Positions 1-9,876 of a DNA stretch of 64,000 nt are shown one piece after another. Position numbers and translations under genes: made by a program. This DNA is from Dastarcus helophoroides (lineage: Eukaryota > Arthropoda > Insecta > Coleoptera > Bothrideridae). Position 1 is the first letter of the stretch. Each line of letters opens with the position of its first letter. Location: the NCBI GenBank assembly GCA_028583605.1, contig CM053333.1, positions 33,568,551 to 33,632,550 of the forward strand, written 5' to 3'. Below the pieces are notes generated by a model. That model was not told the DNA's origin. It worked only from the letters and a program-made list of their open reading frames with translations, and searched no databases.

Positions 1-352
1 TACATTTTTTTCTTTAAATTGCCTCCTAACGGAGATATGAACATTTAAAGATGGCGCCCCTAAAGTGATTTTTTTACTACAAAAAGTTATCGGTTAGTAG
101 CAAAGTCATGAAATTGGGCAAGCAGTTAAAGAATTGGATTAGGCATATTCTCATGTAACATATTTTTTAAATAAGCAGTAGCGTGGTGTGTAGGGGGTTG
201 CCCGCGATTATTTTTTGCCGTAACTTTTTTGTATTGCAATATTTCGACACAAAAGTGCCATAATCGTAAAAAGCAACATTTTTTATACAAAAAAAGTACT
301 CTTTCTCAAAGTCGCTAAAAGTAACCGTTTCCGAGAAAAAAGCGTTTAAACA
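1..352 (+). repeat. Left terminal inverted repeat (outer end outside window)
   Basis: This arm is the reverse complement of about 1739-2080, ending inward at the GCGTTTAAAC block near 352. The outer ~75 bases that match 2081-2157 are missing because the window starts inside the arm. Confidence 0.9.
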
Positions 353-450
353 AAATTGTTGCATTTATTAGAATTCGTTTTGCAAATTTCTAATTTATCC
401 ACTACTAACTGCATTGATATAAAAATAGTACAAAATTAAGAAAAAAAAAA

Positions 451-1521
451 TCAAAGCAAGTGTTCGAAATTACTGCCCCCTGCAGCAATACATTGCTCGG
501 CTCGTCTATTAAGGGAACTCCTTACTCTTTCGCAAATGCCTGGTGTATTGTGAATCTGGTTGAACCCATTTTCAATTCGTTCACGAAGATCATTGATATT
601 GTCAACTGGTGTGGAGTAGACGATCTGCTTTAGATGTCCCCATAAGTAGAAATCGAGTGGGTTGAGGTCAGGAGACCTAGCTGGCCATGGTATCGGACCT
701 CCTCGACCTATCCATCGTTGATGATAGTTGTTATTCAAAAATTCTCTAGCAACTGCACTAAAATGGGCAGGTGCCCCATCGTGCATTATCCACATTCGCT
801 GTCTTGTTATGAGTGGAACATTTTCAAGTAACACGGGTAACTCTGTTTGCAAAAAATGTCTATATGATGCTCCTGTTAACCTATGAGGTAAAAAAAACGG
901 TCCAATTATAGAGTCCCCTATTATTCCTCCCCAAATGTTAAGTGAAAAATGTTGCTGATGTCTCGACTGAATAACTGCATTGGGATTTTCAACTTGCCAC
1001 TGATGCATGTTGTGAAAGTTAAGTATCCCGTTTCTGGTAAAACCCGCTTCGTCCGTAAATAATATGAGCGATGGAAAGTTCTCATTTCCAGCGATCTTAT
1101 GCAATAGCCAGTTGCAAAATTCTATTCTTGGAGGATAATCAGCAGCAAGTAACCCTTGCACTCTTTGAAAATGATAGGGGTAAAATTGGTAAAATTTCAA
1201 AATTCGCCAGATAGTTACGTGATTTACTCCTTCGGCTAAAGCAAGTTGCCTAGTGCTGACACATGGATCTTCTTCAACTCGCTGAAGCACACGCTCCTCT
1301 AAATTAGCAACTTCTGCGTTTGGCCTTCCAACACGTTCGCCTTTGAAAACAAAATTTCCTGTTTCACATAAACGAGCATGAATTTTCTGGAACAATTTTT
1401 CTCCTGGTAGGTGTCTATTAGGAAAACGTTCAGCATAAAGCCGTCTTGCTTCAGCACGATTACAATTTGCAAGCCCGTACATTAAATGCATATCGGCCAC
1501 TTCTTGATTTGAATAGTCCAT
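451..1521 (-). CDS. DDD transposase, Tc1/mariner (IS630) superfamily
   Basis: A 356-residue uninterrupted protein that would cut and reinsert the surrounding element in the nucleus. The N-terminal ~110 residues (MDYSNQEVADMHLMYG onward) look like the paired helix-turn-helix DNA-binding region found in many insect transposases. It holds a GRPNAE hook-like motif near residue 65 and a second helix-turn-helix (VSTRQLALAEGVNHVTIWRI). The catalytic triad is visible: LFTDEAGF (first Asp), MHDGAPAHFS (second Asp) and WPARSPDLNPLDFYLWG (third Asp). I count 36 residues between the second and third Asp, so it is neither a DD34D mariner nor a DD34E Tc1 protein. The start was chosen as the first Met, just inside the right inverted repeat. 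Length is normal and there are no stops or frameshifts, so the protein could be functional. It is the only gene of the element. Confidence 0.9.
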   Translation of the reverse strand: MDYSNQEVADMHLMYGLANCNRAEARRLYAERFPNRHLPGEKLFQKIHARLCETGNFVFKGERVGRPNAEVANLEERVLQRVEEDPCVSTRQLALAEGVNHVTIWRILKFYQFYPYHFQRVQGLLAADYPPRIEFCNWLLHKIAGNENFPSLILFTDEAGFTRNGILNFHNMHQWQVENPNAVIQSRHQQHFSLNIWGGIIGDSIIGPFFLPHRLTGASYRHFLQTELPVLLENVPLITRQRMWIMHDGAPAHFSAVAREFLNNNYHQRWIGRGGPIPWPARSPDLNPLDFYLWGHLKQIVYSTPVDNINDLRERIENGFNQIHNTPGICERVRSSLNRRAEQCIAAGGSNFEHLL

Positions 1522-1738
1522 TTTATCAAAATAATGAAAAGTTAAAAAACTACTACACTTACTATTGACAACAAAAACTGCTAAAGTTTACAGCTTACGA
1601 CCAAATTTTATCAGTGACACAACGTCAATCTCTGGCAGATATTGTCAAGTACAATTGTTTTCTTTACGATCAGTTTGCATGACCAACTTATTTTTTCTTA
1701 TACAAATTAGTTAGAATTTCGAAGACGGGATAGGATTA

Positions 1739-2157
1739 TTTAAACGCCTTTTTCTCGGAAACGGTTTCTTTTAGCGACTTTGAGAAAGAGTACCTTTTTT
1801 GTATAAAAAATGTTGCTTTTTACGATTATGGCGCTTTTGTGTCGAAATATTGCAATACAAAAAAGTTACGGCAAAAAATAATCGCGAACAACCCCCTACA
1901 CACCACGCTACTGCTTATTTAAAAAATATGTTACATGAGAATATGCCTAATTTAACTGCTTGCCCAATGTCATGACTTTGCTACTAACCGTTAACTTTTT
2001 GTAGTAAAAAAACCACTTTAGGGGCGCCATCTTTAAATGGTCATATCTCCGTTAGGAGGCAATTTAAAGAAAAAAATGTATTTCAACATTTTTCATATTT
2101 TAATGTGTAGAATATTCTTCTGAAGTAGCGGCCCGGACTTTTGTAACACCCTGTATA
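1739..2157 (+). repeat. Right terminal inverted repeat
   Basis: Complete right arm, from TTTAAACGCC at 1739 to the CCTGTA(TA) terminus. It differs from the left arm by scattered substitutions, such as the bases around 1885-1890, which suggests some age for the insertion although the transposase frame is open. Confidence 0.88.
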
Positions 2158-2993
2158 GTCGAAATTAAAAAAATATACCAAAATTTGCAAAAGATTTGAG
2201 AATTTTTATCGAATTTACGAAATAATTCGAAATTCTAAAAAAGTTTAAATTGTGAATAGTTGGAAAATTTGCACTCAACTTTTCAATAAAAATCAAAATT
2301 TTCGAAACCAGAATATTGAAAACAAGCGAAAATTATCAGATAGATCAAGTTTTTTAAAAGTTTTTTTTAAAAATTTTGAAAAAAGTTTAAATTTTTGGTA
2401 GTTAAATTTTAAATCAAAGTGGAACATTTTTTTAAAAAGTTGAAATTTTAGGTCAAATAAACTATTTGAAAAAATGTCAAACATTTCATAAAATTTCGAA
2501 ATTTTCAAAGAAATCGAAATTTTCAAAGAATTTTGAAAATAAAGAATTTTCAACAAAAAAAAATCAAAAAATGATCGAAACTTTGCAAAAAAAGTCGAAA
2601 TTTTGAAAAATAGTTGACATTTAAATAAAAACTAGACGAAATTATTAAGAATCGAAATTTTCAATAAAAAAATTATAATTTCTCAAAAAAATCATAAACG
2701 AAAATAACATTTAGTAAAAAGTCAAAAGTCCAAATTTGAAAAAATTTATAATTTTAGAAAAAGTAAGAATTATCAAACGATAAAAATTAAATTTTGCAAT
2801 ACAGTCGAAATTTGGAAAAAACCTCAACCTTTCAAAAAACGCGACATTATCAAAAGTTTTCATTGTCAGGTAATCTAGTTTTCGAAAAATAACTTTTTGA
2901 AAATGTCGAAATTTTCAGTCGAAATCTTAAACATTTTAAAACGCTAAATATTGTCGCAGCACCCACATTAGTTTTGGCTACGAGCCGCCACTG
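2158..2993. mobile_element. Right-hand part of a hAT-like element with AT-rich interior
   Basis: The segment ends in CGAGCCGCCACTG (2981-2993). This is the exact complement of the terminus CAGTGGCGGCTCG that begins the 58087-61237 element, and the subterminal GCAGCACCCAC...GTTTTGGCTA also matches that element's right end (about 61199-61226). The interior is degenerate AAAATTTCGA-like sequence, as in the 58-kb copy. The mariner at 1-2157 appears to have inserted into it. The left end lies outside the window. I see no coding capacity. Confidence 0.6.
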
Positions 2994-3478
2994 GTCGCTT
3001 ATTTAAAAAAATTTCTGCCTTTGTAAATTTAGTCTTTTTCTAACATTTCGACTTTTTCCAAAGTTTCGAATTTTAAAATTTCAACCCTTTTCAAAGTTTC
3101 GAATTTTAAAATTTCAACCCTTTTCAAAGTTTCGATTTTTCGGAAGATCCAAACTTTTTTCAAAAATTTGGCTATTTTGAAAACTTTCACTTTACTGAAA
3201 CCTTCGATCTTTTTTAATCTTATTTGACGTATCGAACAGATCACCTTTTTGAAAAATTTAACGTTTGTAACATTTCAACTTTTTCATTTAAAATTTCTAA
3301 AGAAGCTATTCTGAAAAAATTAAAATGTCAAGTTTCTTTAGTGAATTTTTCTATAATACCCGTTTTATTTCCAAATTTTGAATATTTTATTAAAATTTCG
3401 ACTTTTTCACAACTTATGATATATCATATTCTATTTTTGAATCAATTACCTGTCAAATCAAACCTAACTAGTCTTGGG
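2994..3478. repeat. AT-rich degenerate TTTCGAAATTTT repeat
   Basis: Low-complexity sequence dominated by TTTCAAAATTTCGA-like words, including a nearly perfect tandem copy of a ~45-bp unit at about 3056-3140. No gene. Short frames here are by-products of the repeat. Confidence 0.6.
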
Positions 3479-3691
3479 CTCTAACGCGTTTCGATAGCCA
3501 AGCTATCCATCTTCAGAGAAATACTCTCTGAAGATGATAGCTTGACTCTGAAGATGGATAGCTTGGCTATCGAAAAGTGTTGTGTTTTTAATTCTTTCGT
3601 GGTTTCAGGGGACAAGATTTGTATTTTAATTATCTAAGACCAGACAAGACAAGACAAGACCAGACCAGATCAAGGACCAGTTCTTTCCAAA
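3479..3691. mobile_element. Penelope-type palindrome, copy A1
   Basis: Contains the family A signature: inverted CTCTAACGCGTTTCGATAGCC, then two CTCTGAAGATG(G)ATAGCTT blocks, then TTAATTCTTTCGTGGTTTCAGGGGACAAG. The - strand arm carries CTGAAGA, a GATAGC/GCTATC stem and GAAAC, the hammerhead-like core. The + strand copy has lost the GUH side. It is followed by an (AGACA)n-like tract and CAAGGACCAG. Family A palindromes mark the ends of the Penelope-like element at 36.8-39.1 kb. Confidence 0.7.
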
Positions 3692-4560
3692 AAAATAAAA
3701 TATCCACTCTTTTCGAAATTTGTTAACTTTTTAAAAAATTCTAAATTTTGGCAAACTTTATGTTTCAAAAACCTCAACTCTGCATAAATATTTTGGCCTT
3801 TTTTGAAAGCTTCAAACATTGAAAATTTCGAATTTTTTAAATCCGATTTTCATTTCCAATTCCTACTGGTTTCGAAATTTTTTTATTTGAAAATTTTCAT
3901 TTTTTAAAATGAATTTTGGTTTGAAAATGTCGGTTTTTGTAAAAAATTATGATTTTCTTGATTTTTGGGTTTGAAAATTTTGACCTTTTTCAATATTTCA
4001 ACCCGTTTAAAATTATTCGAATTTTTTTGAAAATTTCGGCCCTTTTCAAAATTTCAATGTTTTCAAATGTTAACCTTTTTCATTTTAATTTGTTTTCATT
4101 CTATTTTTCTGAAAATTTTTCAACTTTTTTCAATATTTTTTAAATTTTCAGCTTTTGGAAAATTTCGTTAAATTTTTTTCAAAAATTTCACATCTTTTCA
4201 CTTTGAATTTCGATTTTTTTCTGGGACTAATTATAGTTGGATTTCGACATTCTCAAAATTTCAACTTCTTTGGGTTTGCATCGTTTTGCGATTTTTGTTA
4301 AACATTCGAGGACTTGAAAATTCATCTGACCAAAATTTCGGCTTCTGTCTCAAAATTCAGTTTTTCTGATACGCGTGTGGCTTTGGTGGGCGCTTATCGC
4401 CCTCTGGTTCATGCATATATTCAACTGAAGGGAGTCTTTTTCTTGAACATTTTTTAATTAGTGTTTTTAAAAGCTTGTCTTTGTTTTCTCTAAATTTGAT
4501 TTTTTCCAAGAAATTTCGGATGTTCTGAAATTTTGACATGTTTTAAAATTTCATTCGATA
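3692..4560. repeat. AT-rich degenerate AAAATTTCGA repeat
   Basis: About 870 bp of diverged TTTTTCAAAATTTCGACTTTT-type sequence without a clear long period. No gene supported. Confidence 0.55.
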
Positions 4561-4618
4561 TTAACTAAAATACCATAATTATAAAATTTTTATTAATATT
4601 TTTGATATTTATTAAAAT

Positions 4619-4638
4619 TATTATTATTATTATTATTA
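4619..4638. repeat. (ATT)n microsatellite
   Basis: Short uninterrupted ATT tract in AT-rich DNA. Confidence 0.8.
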
Positions 4639-4796
4639 AAATATAAAATTATCCTGAAATAGTCAAAACAAATTTCATTCAATAAGTTGTATGTATTGGC
4701 GACGTTGATGAAACATTAACAGATTGATTCTTCATGGTGAACTCTTATTGACCGGAAATATTATGTTTTTTAATTTTATTTAACATTTCTTCGGCA

Positions 4797-5143
4797 CAGT
4801 TTGGAAATATTTAAATTTTTATTGTTTGTTGACAATATTTTAAACAGTTTTTGAAATATGACCACTTGATATTTAAATTTATTTAAAAAGGTCACCTCAT
4901 GACAGTTAACAAAATAAGAGGTTAGTTTATTTTATTTATATTATGAAAATATTATCAAAAACACGAAATTGTTTTCATATCTAATTTGGGTCCTCTATTT
5001 TTTTATTTTTTCCTATTTTATGTTATTTTGTTAACTGTCATGAAGTGACGTTTTTAAATAAATTTAAATATCAAGTAGTCACATTTCAAAAACTGTTTAG
5101 AATATTGTCAACAAACAATAAAAATTTAAATATTTCCAAACTG
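4797..5143. repeat. Inverted-repeat (foldback) element
   Basis: The arm 4797-4922 (from CAGTTTGGAAATATTT) is the reverse complement of 5024-5143 (to AAATATTTCCAAACTG) over about 120 bp with a few mismatches, around a ~100-bp spacer. Related sequence with the same GTGACCTCATGACA core is found near 32030-32090 and 47485-47585, so this is a dispersed family. No coding sequence; family unknown. Confidence 0.75.
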
Positions 5144-5149
5144 AATGTT

Positions 5150-7088
5150 TCGTCGACGTCCCTCATGCCTACTGTATGTACTTTAGGGACATTTTTACTA
5201 AAAGAGAAACAATGGACATTATTTTACGACAAAAAAGGATTTACACTTGCCAAAAAGAATAATTCCTACAGAAAAAAGTAAAGCTATTTAATTTGCTGAA
5301 ACATTAAGTATACTAGACAACGTTTTTGTATCAATTGTAAAGTAGGAATACACAAAACTCAGTTTTTATCATATTAAATGTCATAGGTTACGACATGATC
5401 AAATTAACAGTGCACACTAGGAACAATCCCCCTTTAATCCAAATCTAATCCATTACAAACTTCATATATAAACCTCAAAGTTTCACGACCGCAATAATTA
5501 CTCGCGAAAAAGCGCCGTTGGATACGATAGTTTCGCCGTTTGTTACTGGCGGATGCGCCGGTGCACGCTTATGTTTCAGCGGCGATAAACGGCGAAAAAG
5601 AGCAAGTAATCCCCTTGGTAGAAACAGGTCTAACCGAGTGATAAGTTCACATCATCTCGGTAGGAGGCAACGCTGAAATTACGTTTAGAATTGGAAGTGA
5701 ACATTCAGTGTTTGCGTGATTAAAATATCGTGACAAAGGGAAACGTCACTACACACGCACAGCTGCGGTAAGGCCTCTGCAGATTATAGATGCCCAAGTT
5801 ACCGGCCGCAGGAACCTATTATCGGTCCCTAACGACATCTGCAGACGACATATTACATATTCACACACCTTGTTTTTTCTCAGCTCATCACGCTTTATGC
5901 AACGCTCATTAAAATACTCGAATTGTACGCTGAAAATCAAACCTGAAATAAACAGACTATTTGTATGGTAATGCTAAACAAAGGCAGTCGTTACGAGGAT
6001 TTTGTCCTATATTGAAATACAATTCGTAACGATTTGTGTAACAAGAAGTTTTCACAAAAACTCATCGTATAGGACGCAAGTCTTGCATAATGACCGAATT
6101 AAATTGTAAAAGTCAACCACTTTCAAAGACGTCTTTATCGCGTCTCGTTCCAAGTCACCATGATATTGACATTTATTTCACGAAGAGAAACATCTTTAAT
6201 AGTGTTTTTACAGTTTAAAGGACTCCGTATTATTGAGCTTTTATATCAGGTAATTAATTAAAGATGGAGTGCCTTGCTGTTAAATTTAATTGAACAAAAA
6301 CGACTCGGCTTCAAGTTTCAACGATAAACCATTAAACACTCGAAGAGAAATTAACTGGAGTAACGTTGGGTTATTCGACGTTTTGGCGGATGCGCCGGGT
6401 GAAATATTTCTAATTATTTATCGCGAGTTAGGGATGATACGAGTTAATTGTTTGTGGCGCTTTTCAGTTTAATTATCTTTATATTTAAATCGACGCGATG
6501 TGGGTGGTATTTTGAAATTGGCTTTTACAGTTTTAGACAACTTGAGGCGCGTCGTCACGGTGTTGTCAGCTTTCAAAATGTTTATACATGCAAGTGAGAT
6601 CCCGTTCCCTACCCCTTACAATTTTCCTTACATAAGTAGGGAAGAGAATGCTTCAAAAAAGACGTAAGCTAATCCAATCTCCTGTATTGAGGGCAATTTG
6701 TTGGTCCAGTAAATTAGAGAATGCCTACCTTTTGTCACAAGATGAATACGCTTTGTGTTCTCTTATCTTCTTAATCAGTTTGTCGCAACTTGCTGTCGTT
6801 GTGTTCCTTTCATGCTAAGGTTAGGGTTTAATTTAATATTTAAACAGTTATTTACATACGAAAACTGTACGGCTCTGGTATAATTAATTACACGCACCAT
6901 TACCAAAAACATTGAAAACTGTAAGTGTTAGTTATCATCGAAAATGAAAATCGTTCATCAAGAGTTTCGGGCCCATTAATGTTATTAGCTTATTGATGAA
7001 AATTAGCCCATAATTGTGTTGCTAACTAGTCTTTTCCACGGTCGGTCATTGCTATGGTCCTACATAAAAACATTTATGAGTGTTATCT
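5150..7088. other. No gene seen; single-copy-looking DNA
   Basis: Moderately AT-rich sequence without repeats or recognisable coding exons. Two short GC-richer patches (about 5505-5600 and 6380-6400) share GGCGGATGCGCCGG. Upstream exons of the Rox8-like gene (RRM1, RRM2) were looked for and not recognised. Confidence 0.5.
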
Positions 7089-7122
7089 AATATTCACAGT
7101 GGCGTGCATCAACATCTAGATT

Positions 7123-7260
7123 TTGAAATATCTGGAGGAAAATAGAATCATCTCGAACAGGCAATACCGGTTTAGACAACGACGCTCCACTGACGATCTA
7201 CTGTTCCTCATATCTCTAACTCAGTTATAGGAAAATATGGTGAGGCTAGGATTGTGGCAT
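7123..7260 (+). pseudogene. Non-LTR retrotransposon reverse transcriptase scrap
   Basis: Translates as a YLEENRIISNRQYRFRQ..STDDLL-like peptide ending ..VRLGLWH with one internal stop. This is the same finger/palm segment as in the LINE at 12.4-14.05 kb (YLEENRIISDRQYGFRQ). The match stops where the nested TIR element begins at 7261 and may resume weakly after 7840. It is a dead fragment inside the hAT element. Confidence 0.7.
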
Positions 7261-7839
7261 TAGGTTTGTTCCAACCGAACATCAAACTAGTTTGCAACCG
7301 TACGGCGCATGTGCATTCAAAATTTACCGTTCCAACCAAGTGCAAACTCCAACTCAACTGGCAGTCCGGTGTTCCAACAGTGCTCTGACTAGTTCGTGAA
7401 TTGATTTGTGATCAATCAGAACAGTCAGCAGCCGAGAGCTTGTACTGGCAGTTGGGAACATGCGCAATAAGTAATCGATAAGTGGTATCTAATTTCTCAA
7501 CTGTTATTTGTCAATACGATTGTCAAATGTTTTGATCTTGTCGGAGCAAATGTAAATTGTGTTGTTAAGTTCTGATTTCTATTTTTCATCCACTATATTT
7601 GCTCAAAAATAACAAAAATGAATTTCGTAGAGGGATTTATATTTGATGAAGATTTATTTTCATCGCTTTCGATTGAGACAGACGGCGAAGACCAGAGGTT
7701 TTCCGAGAAATCCCAAAGTGCATTCCGACGTGTACAATCCCAAACCAGTCGGAGTATAATACGGAATGCACGCATGCGTACGAACTAGTTCATGAATTAG
7801 TCGGAAACTAATCATAAATGTTCAGTTGGAACAAACCTA
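7261..7839. mobile_element. TIR element, possibly PIF/Harbinger-like
   Basis: Begins TAGGTTTGTTCCAACCGAAC and ends with its near complement GTTCAGTTGGAACAAACCTA (about 7820-7839). Flanking bases are TTA on the left and TAA on the right, compatible with a TA or TWA target but not decisive. GGTTTGTTCC-type ends with a short T-W-A target suggest PIF/Harbinger. It interrupts the LINE scrap inside the hAT element, making it the youngest of the three layers. Confidence 0.6.
7618..7788 (+). CDS. Short frame inside the TIR element, unknown
   Basis: A 56-residue frame starts MNFVEGFIFDEDLFSSLS and runs to a stop inside the right end region. It is acidic near the N-terminus and Arg/Ser-rich near the C-terminus. 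The base composition is less AT-rich than its surroundings. It may be the first exon of a transposase truncated by internal deletion. I do not recognise it, and it may not be translated. Confidence 0.25.
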   Translation: MNFVEGFIFDEDLFSSLSIETDGEDQRFSEKSQSAFRRVQSQTSRSIIRNARMRTN

Positions 7840-8834
7840 ATGAAAGCCAAAAGGTATTGCCTACCCTAGCAAAATCAGAAAAGAAAATGTAAATGCACTC
7901 CGACTCGTAAATAAAATTAATTTCTTAGCGCCAGAGTATTTCGTTTTATTAATACTTTGTTTCTCCTTTCGATTATTAAAAAAAAGGTAGAAACTTTTAA
8001 AATTAATTCAAGATTATTGCAACGGTAATATTCCAGTGAACAGTCACACTCCATCACAATATTCCCATGTAGGTGGCTCACAAGCCAAAGGCAATACCAT
8101 AGCGCTTATATGGAAATGTAAGGCAGCACCTTTTACTTCCTAATGTGCATATTGCAGCGACATCTTTATTTCAGTGGACGTACATTACAGTAGAACTTTC
8201 TATTTCGGTGAATCCCCTAGATATTAAATTTTAAATCAATTTGTTAGTCTACGTTCCGTGTGTGTTTTGTAGTGTTTATTTAGTACAAACCGAATTTATT
8301 CGTTTTATTTCATAACAAGCTTTATTCAAGACATTTGATATATACATAGTGTTGAACTGTTCTATTACTGTTAGTTTATTGGACTGACGGTACGAAAATG
8401 CAGCCGTGAAAATGCGATCATGATGAAAACTGCTTACAGTGCTAAAAGACTTTCACTGCTGTTCATAAACACGAAATTACCGCAACAGGACGTCTTATTT
8501 CTCTACTTAAACTTGTGTTTGGATATTTTGGTAAAAAAATGTATGACAATTACAAATAGATTATTATTTTCAAAAGAAAATAATACGTGGACTGCATTTT
8601 CAAATATGCCAATAGAATTCTTGCAACGACTTTCTGCTCTGTAAGTGCACGATAATTTTTGCTACGTTACATTTATTCCAACATTTACTTTTGTCTGTAT
8701 TGGAATCATCGGATATCTATTTGCCTACCCTGTTTCGAATGGCACTGCACGCCACTGAATATTCATGAAGGTAGGCGACGTCTATAATGCACAGACCAAT
8801 AGGTTTGAACATTTATTAGATTCGAAGTTGGGAA

Positions 8835-8877
8835 ACCAAATACCGGTTTCGATCTTGTTAGGTCGCGTCAGTTTGGT
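8835..8877 (-). ncRNA. Hammerhead ribozyme, degenerate core (B1a)
   Basis: On the - strand: stem I ACCAAA/TTTGGT, core CTGACGC (canonical CTGANGA with the final A changed to C), stem II GACCT-AACA-AGATC with one mismatch, then GAAAC, CGGTA. The changed core base should abolish or weaken cleavage. The intact sister is at 9376-9418. Confidence 0.65.
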
Positions 8878-8907
8878 ATATCCAACTCGAATGCTAACAA
8901 ATGTTCC

Positions 8908-9180
8908 GACAAGTAAGTACTAAAACATTCACAGGCGTCAAGCGAGTGACTCTTTAGTACTACCACCTATTGGCCCATAGAGAAACTATGGCCATCGCCA
9001 ACAATGTCGTACACGCCTGGAGGGCTGCATGAATTTGTAGTCTAGGTTGCATTCTTCTTGCATAAGACAAGTAAGTACTAAAACATTCACAGGCGTCAAG
9101 CGAGTGACTCTTAGTACTACCACCTATTGGTCCATAGAGAAACTATGACCATCGCCAACAATGTCGTATGTAAGAAGAAT
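8908..9180. repeat. Internal tandem duplication in element B1
   Basis: The block from GACAAGTAAGTACTAAAAC through CACCTATTGG..CATAGAGAAACTATG..CAATGTCGTA occurs at 8908 onward and again at 9066 onward with few differences. Its first third occurs a third time at about 9450-9507. Confidence 0.75.
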
Positions 9181-9375
9181 GCAACCTAGACTACAAATTC
9201 ATGCAGCCCTCCAGGCGGCGTGTATATAGTGAATCATAGGTAGCTGAACTACCAACAGTTGAAACACTGCCACCTAGCGAAGCGATTGCTCTCTAACAAC
9301 AATTTCCCAGAAGACAAGGATTTTATAATGCACAGACCAATAGGTTTGAACATTTATTAGATTCGAAGTTTGGAA

Positions 9376-9418
9376 ACCAAATACCGGTTTCGATCTTGTT
9401 AGATCTCGTCAGTTTGGT
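9376..9418 (-). ncRNA. Hammerhead ribozyme, canonical (B1b)
   Basis: Reading the - strand: stem I ACCAAA pairs with TTTGGT; core CTGACGA; stem II GATCT-AACA-AGATC (5 bp); GAAA; minimal stem III AC-CG-GT; cleavage site after GTA. Every invariant core base of a type I hammerhead is present. It lies in the TSD-flanked element 8782-9532. Confidence 0.8.
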
Positions 9419-9543
9419 ATATCTAACTCGAATGCTGACAAATGTTCCGACAAGTAATTACAAAAACATTCACAGGCGTCAAGCGAGTGACTCTTAGTAC
9501 TACCACTCTTAATTCTACCATCTTGCATAGGAGTAGGCGACGT

Positions 9544-9876
9544 GATTGAGATAAAAAAAAACTTGTAGAAACGACAACCCCAAAATTTTACCAAAGACAG
9601 TCATCAGTACCGGCGTTAGGGTATAACGATCGCCTAGGATGCCAGACATGAAGAGATGAAGGTCCAGATTTTTGGAAAAAATAAAAGTGGCACAGGATCA
9701 TCAGATAAATGCTGGAACATATGGGCACTGGCCTTGTCTTTTCGTTCTATGTCTTTTCTTTCTGTGTCTTTTTCACCACCAGAATATGTACCTTCAACAA
9801 AATGTAGTATGATGGTTAGGTTAGGTTAGGTATGATGGTTAAATGCTCACTAACTAAAGAAACTTTTTTGTTACAG
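9544..9876 (+). other. Intron of the Rox8-like gene (end)
   Basis: No repeat or exon is recognised except a (TTAGG)3 tract at 9816-9830. The segment ends in the pyrimidine-rich acceptor CTTTTTTGTTACAG at 9863-9876, just before the first recognised exon. Confidence 0.6.
9816..9830 (+). repeat. Interstitial (TTAGG)3
   Basis: Three units of the insect telomere repeat in an intron. Such short tracts are common in insect genomes and do not indicate a telomere. Confidence 0.7.

Larger units (their letters stand above)
1..2157 (-). mobile_element. Tc1/mariner-superfamily DNA transposon with long inverted repeats
   Basis: The sequence from 1 to about 352 reappears inverted at about 1739-2080 with few differences. 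The right arm runs on to ACACCCTGTATA at 2146-2157, a terminus of the TACAGGGTGT type common in insect elements of this superfamily. The left end therefore lies roughly 75 bases before the window. The arms are about 400 bp, far longer than the ~30 bp of classical mariner. One uninterrupted transposase frame lies between them on the - strand. The target TA duplication can be seen only on the right. The AT-rich sequence from 2158 looks like the interior of an older hAT-like element, so this copy seems to be a nested insertion. Confidence 0.85.
7097..8757. mobile_element. hAT-like transposon with perfect 8-bp target duplication
   Basis: Begins CAGTGGCGTGCA (7097-7108) and ends TGCACGCCACTG (8746-8757), a perfect 12-bp inverted repeat. 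It is flanked by AATATTCA at 7089-7096 and 8758-8765. The CAG-type terminus plus 8-bp duplication is diagnostic of the hAT superfamily. The 1661-bp interior carries a LINE RT scrap (7123-7260), a nested TIR element (7261-7839) and unrecognised sequence, including a 74-codon frame at 8420-8644. No hAT transposase signature was found, so the copy is non-autonomous. Confidence 0.85.
8782..9532 (-). mobile_element. Hammerhead-carrying short element, copy B1 (11-bp target duplication)
   Basis: A 751-bp insertion flanked by GTAGGCGACGT at 8771-8781 and 9533-9543. It has no coding capacity. It contains two direct copies of a block (AATGCACAGACCAATAGG ... AAACCGGTATTTGG ... CGACAAGTAA), each with a hammerhead ribozyme motif on the - strand (8835-8877 and 9376-9418), about 540 bp apart. 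That gives a dimer-like arrangement as in Penelope-like terminal repeats or retrozymes. A second copy is at 48063-48728 with its own 12-bp duplication. The element ends near CTATAATGCACAG on one side and CTTGCATA on the other, matching the ATGCAAG and GTGCATTTTAGA ends of the second copy. Confidence 0.75.

Noticed and set aside
167..364. 65-codon frame in the left arm of the mariner element
   Set aside because: It lies wholly in the terminal inverted repeat and has no transposase motifs.
5505..5600. GC-rich patch as a possible gene or CpG promoter
   Set aside because: No open frame or repeat of useful length; only a 14-base word is shared with 6387.
8420..8644. 74-codon frame in the hAT element as a possible transposase piece
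   Set aside because: No BED finger or hAT catalytic or dimerisation motif could be recognised.
9816..9830. Telomere or fusion point from (TTAGG)3
   Set aside because: Only three units; common by chance and in introns of insects.
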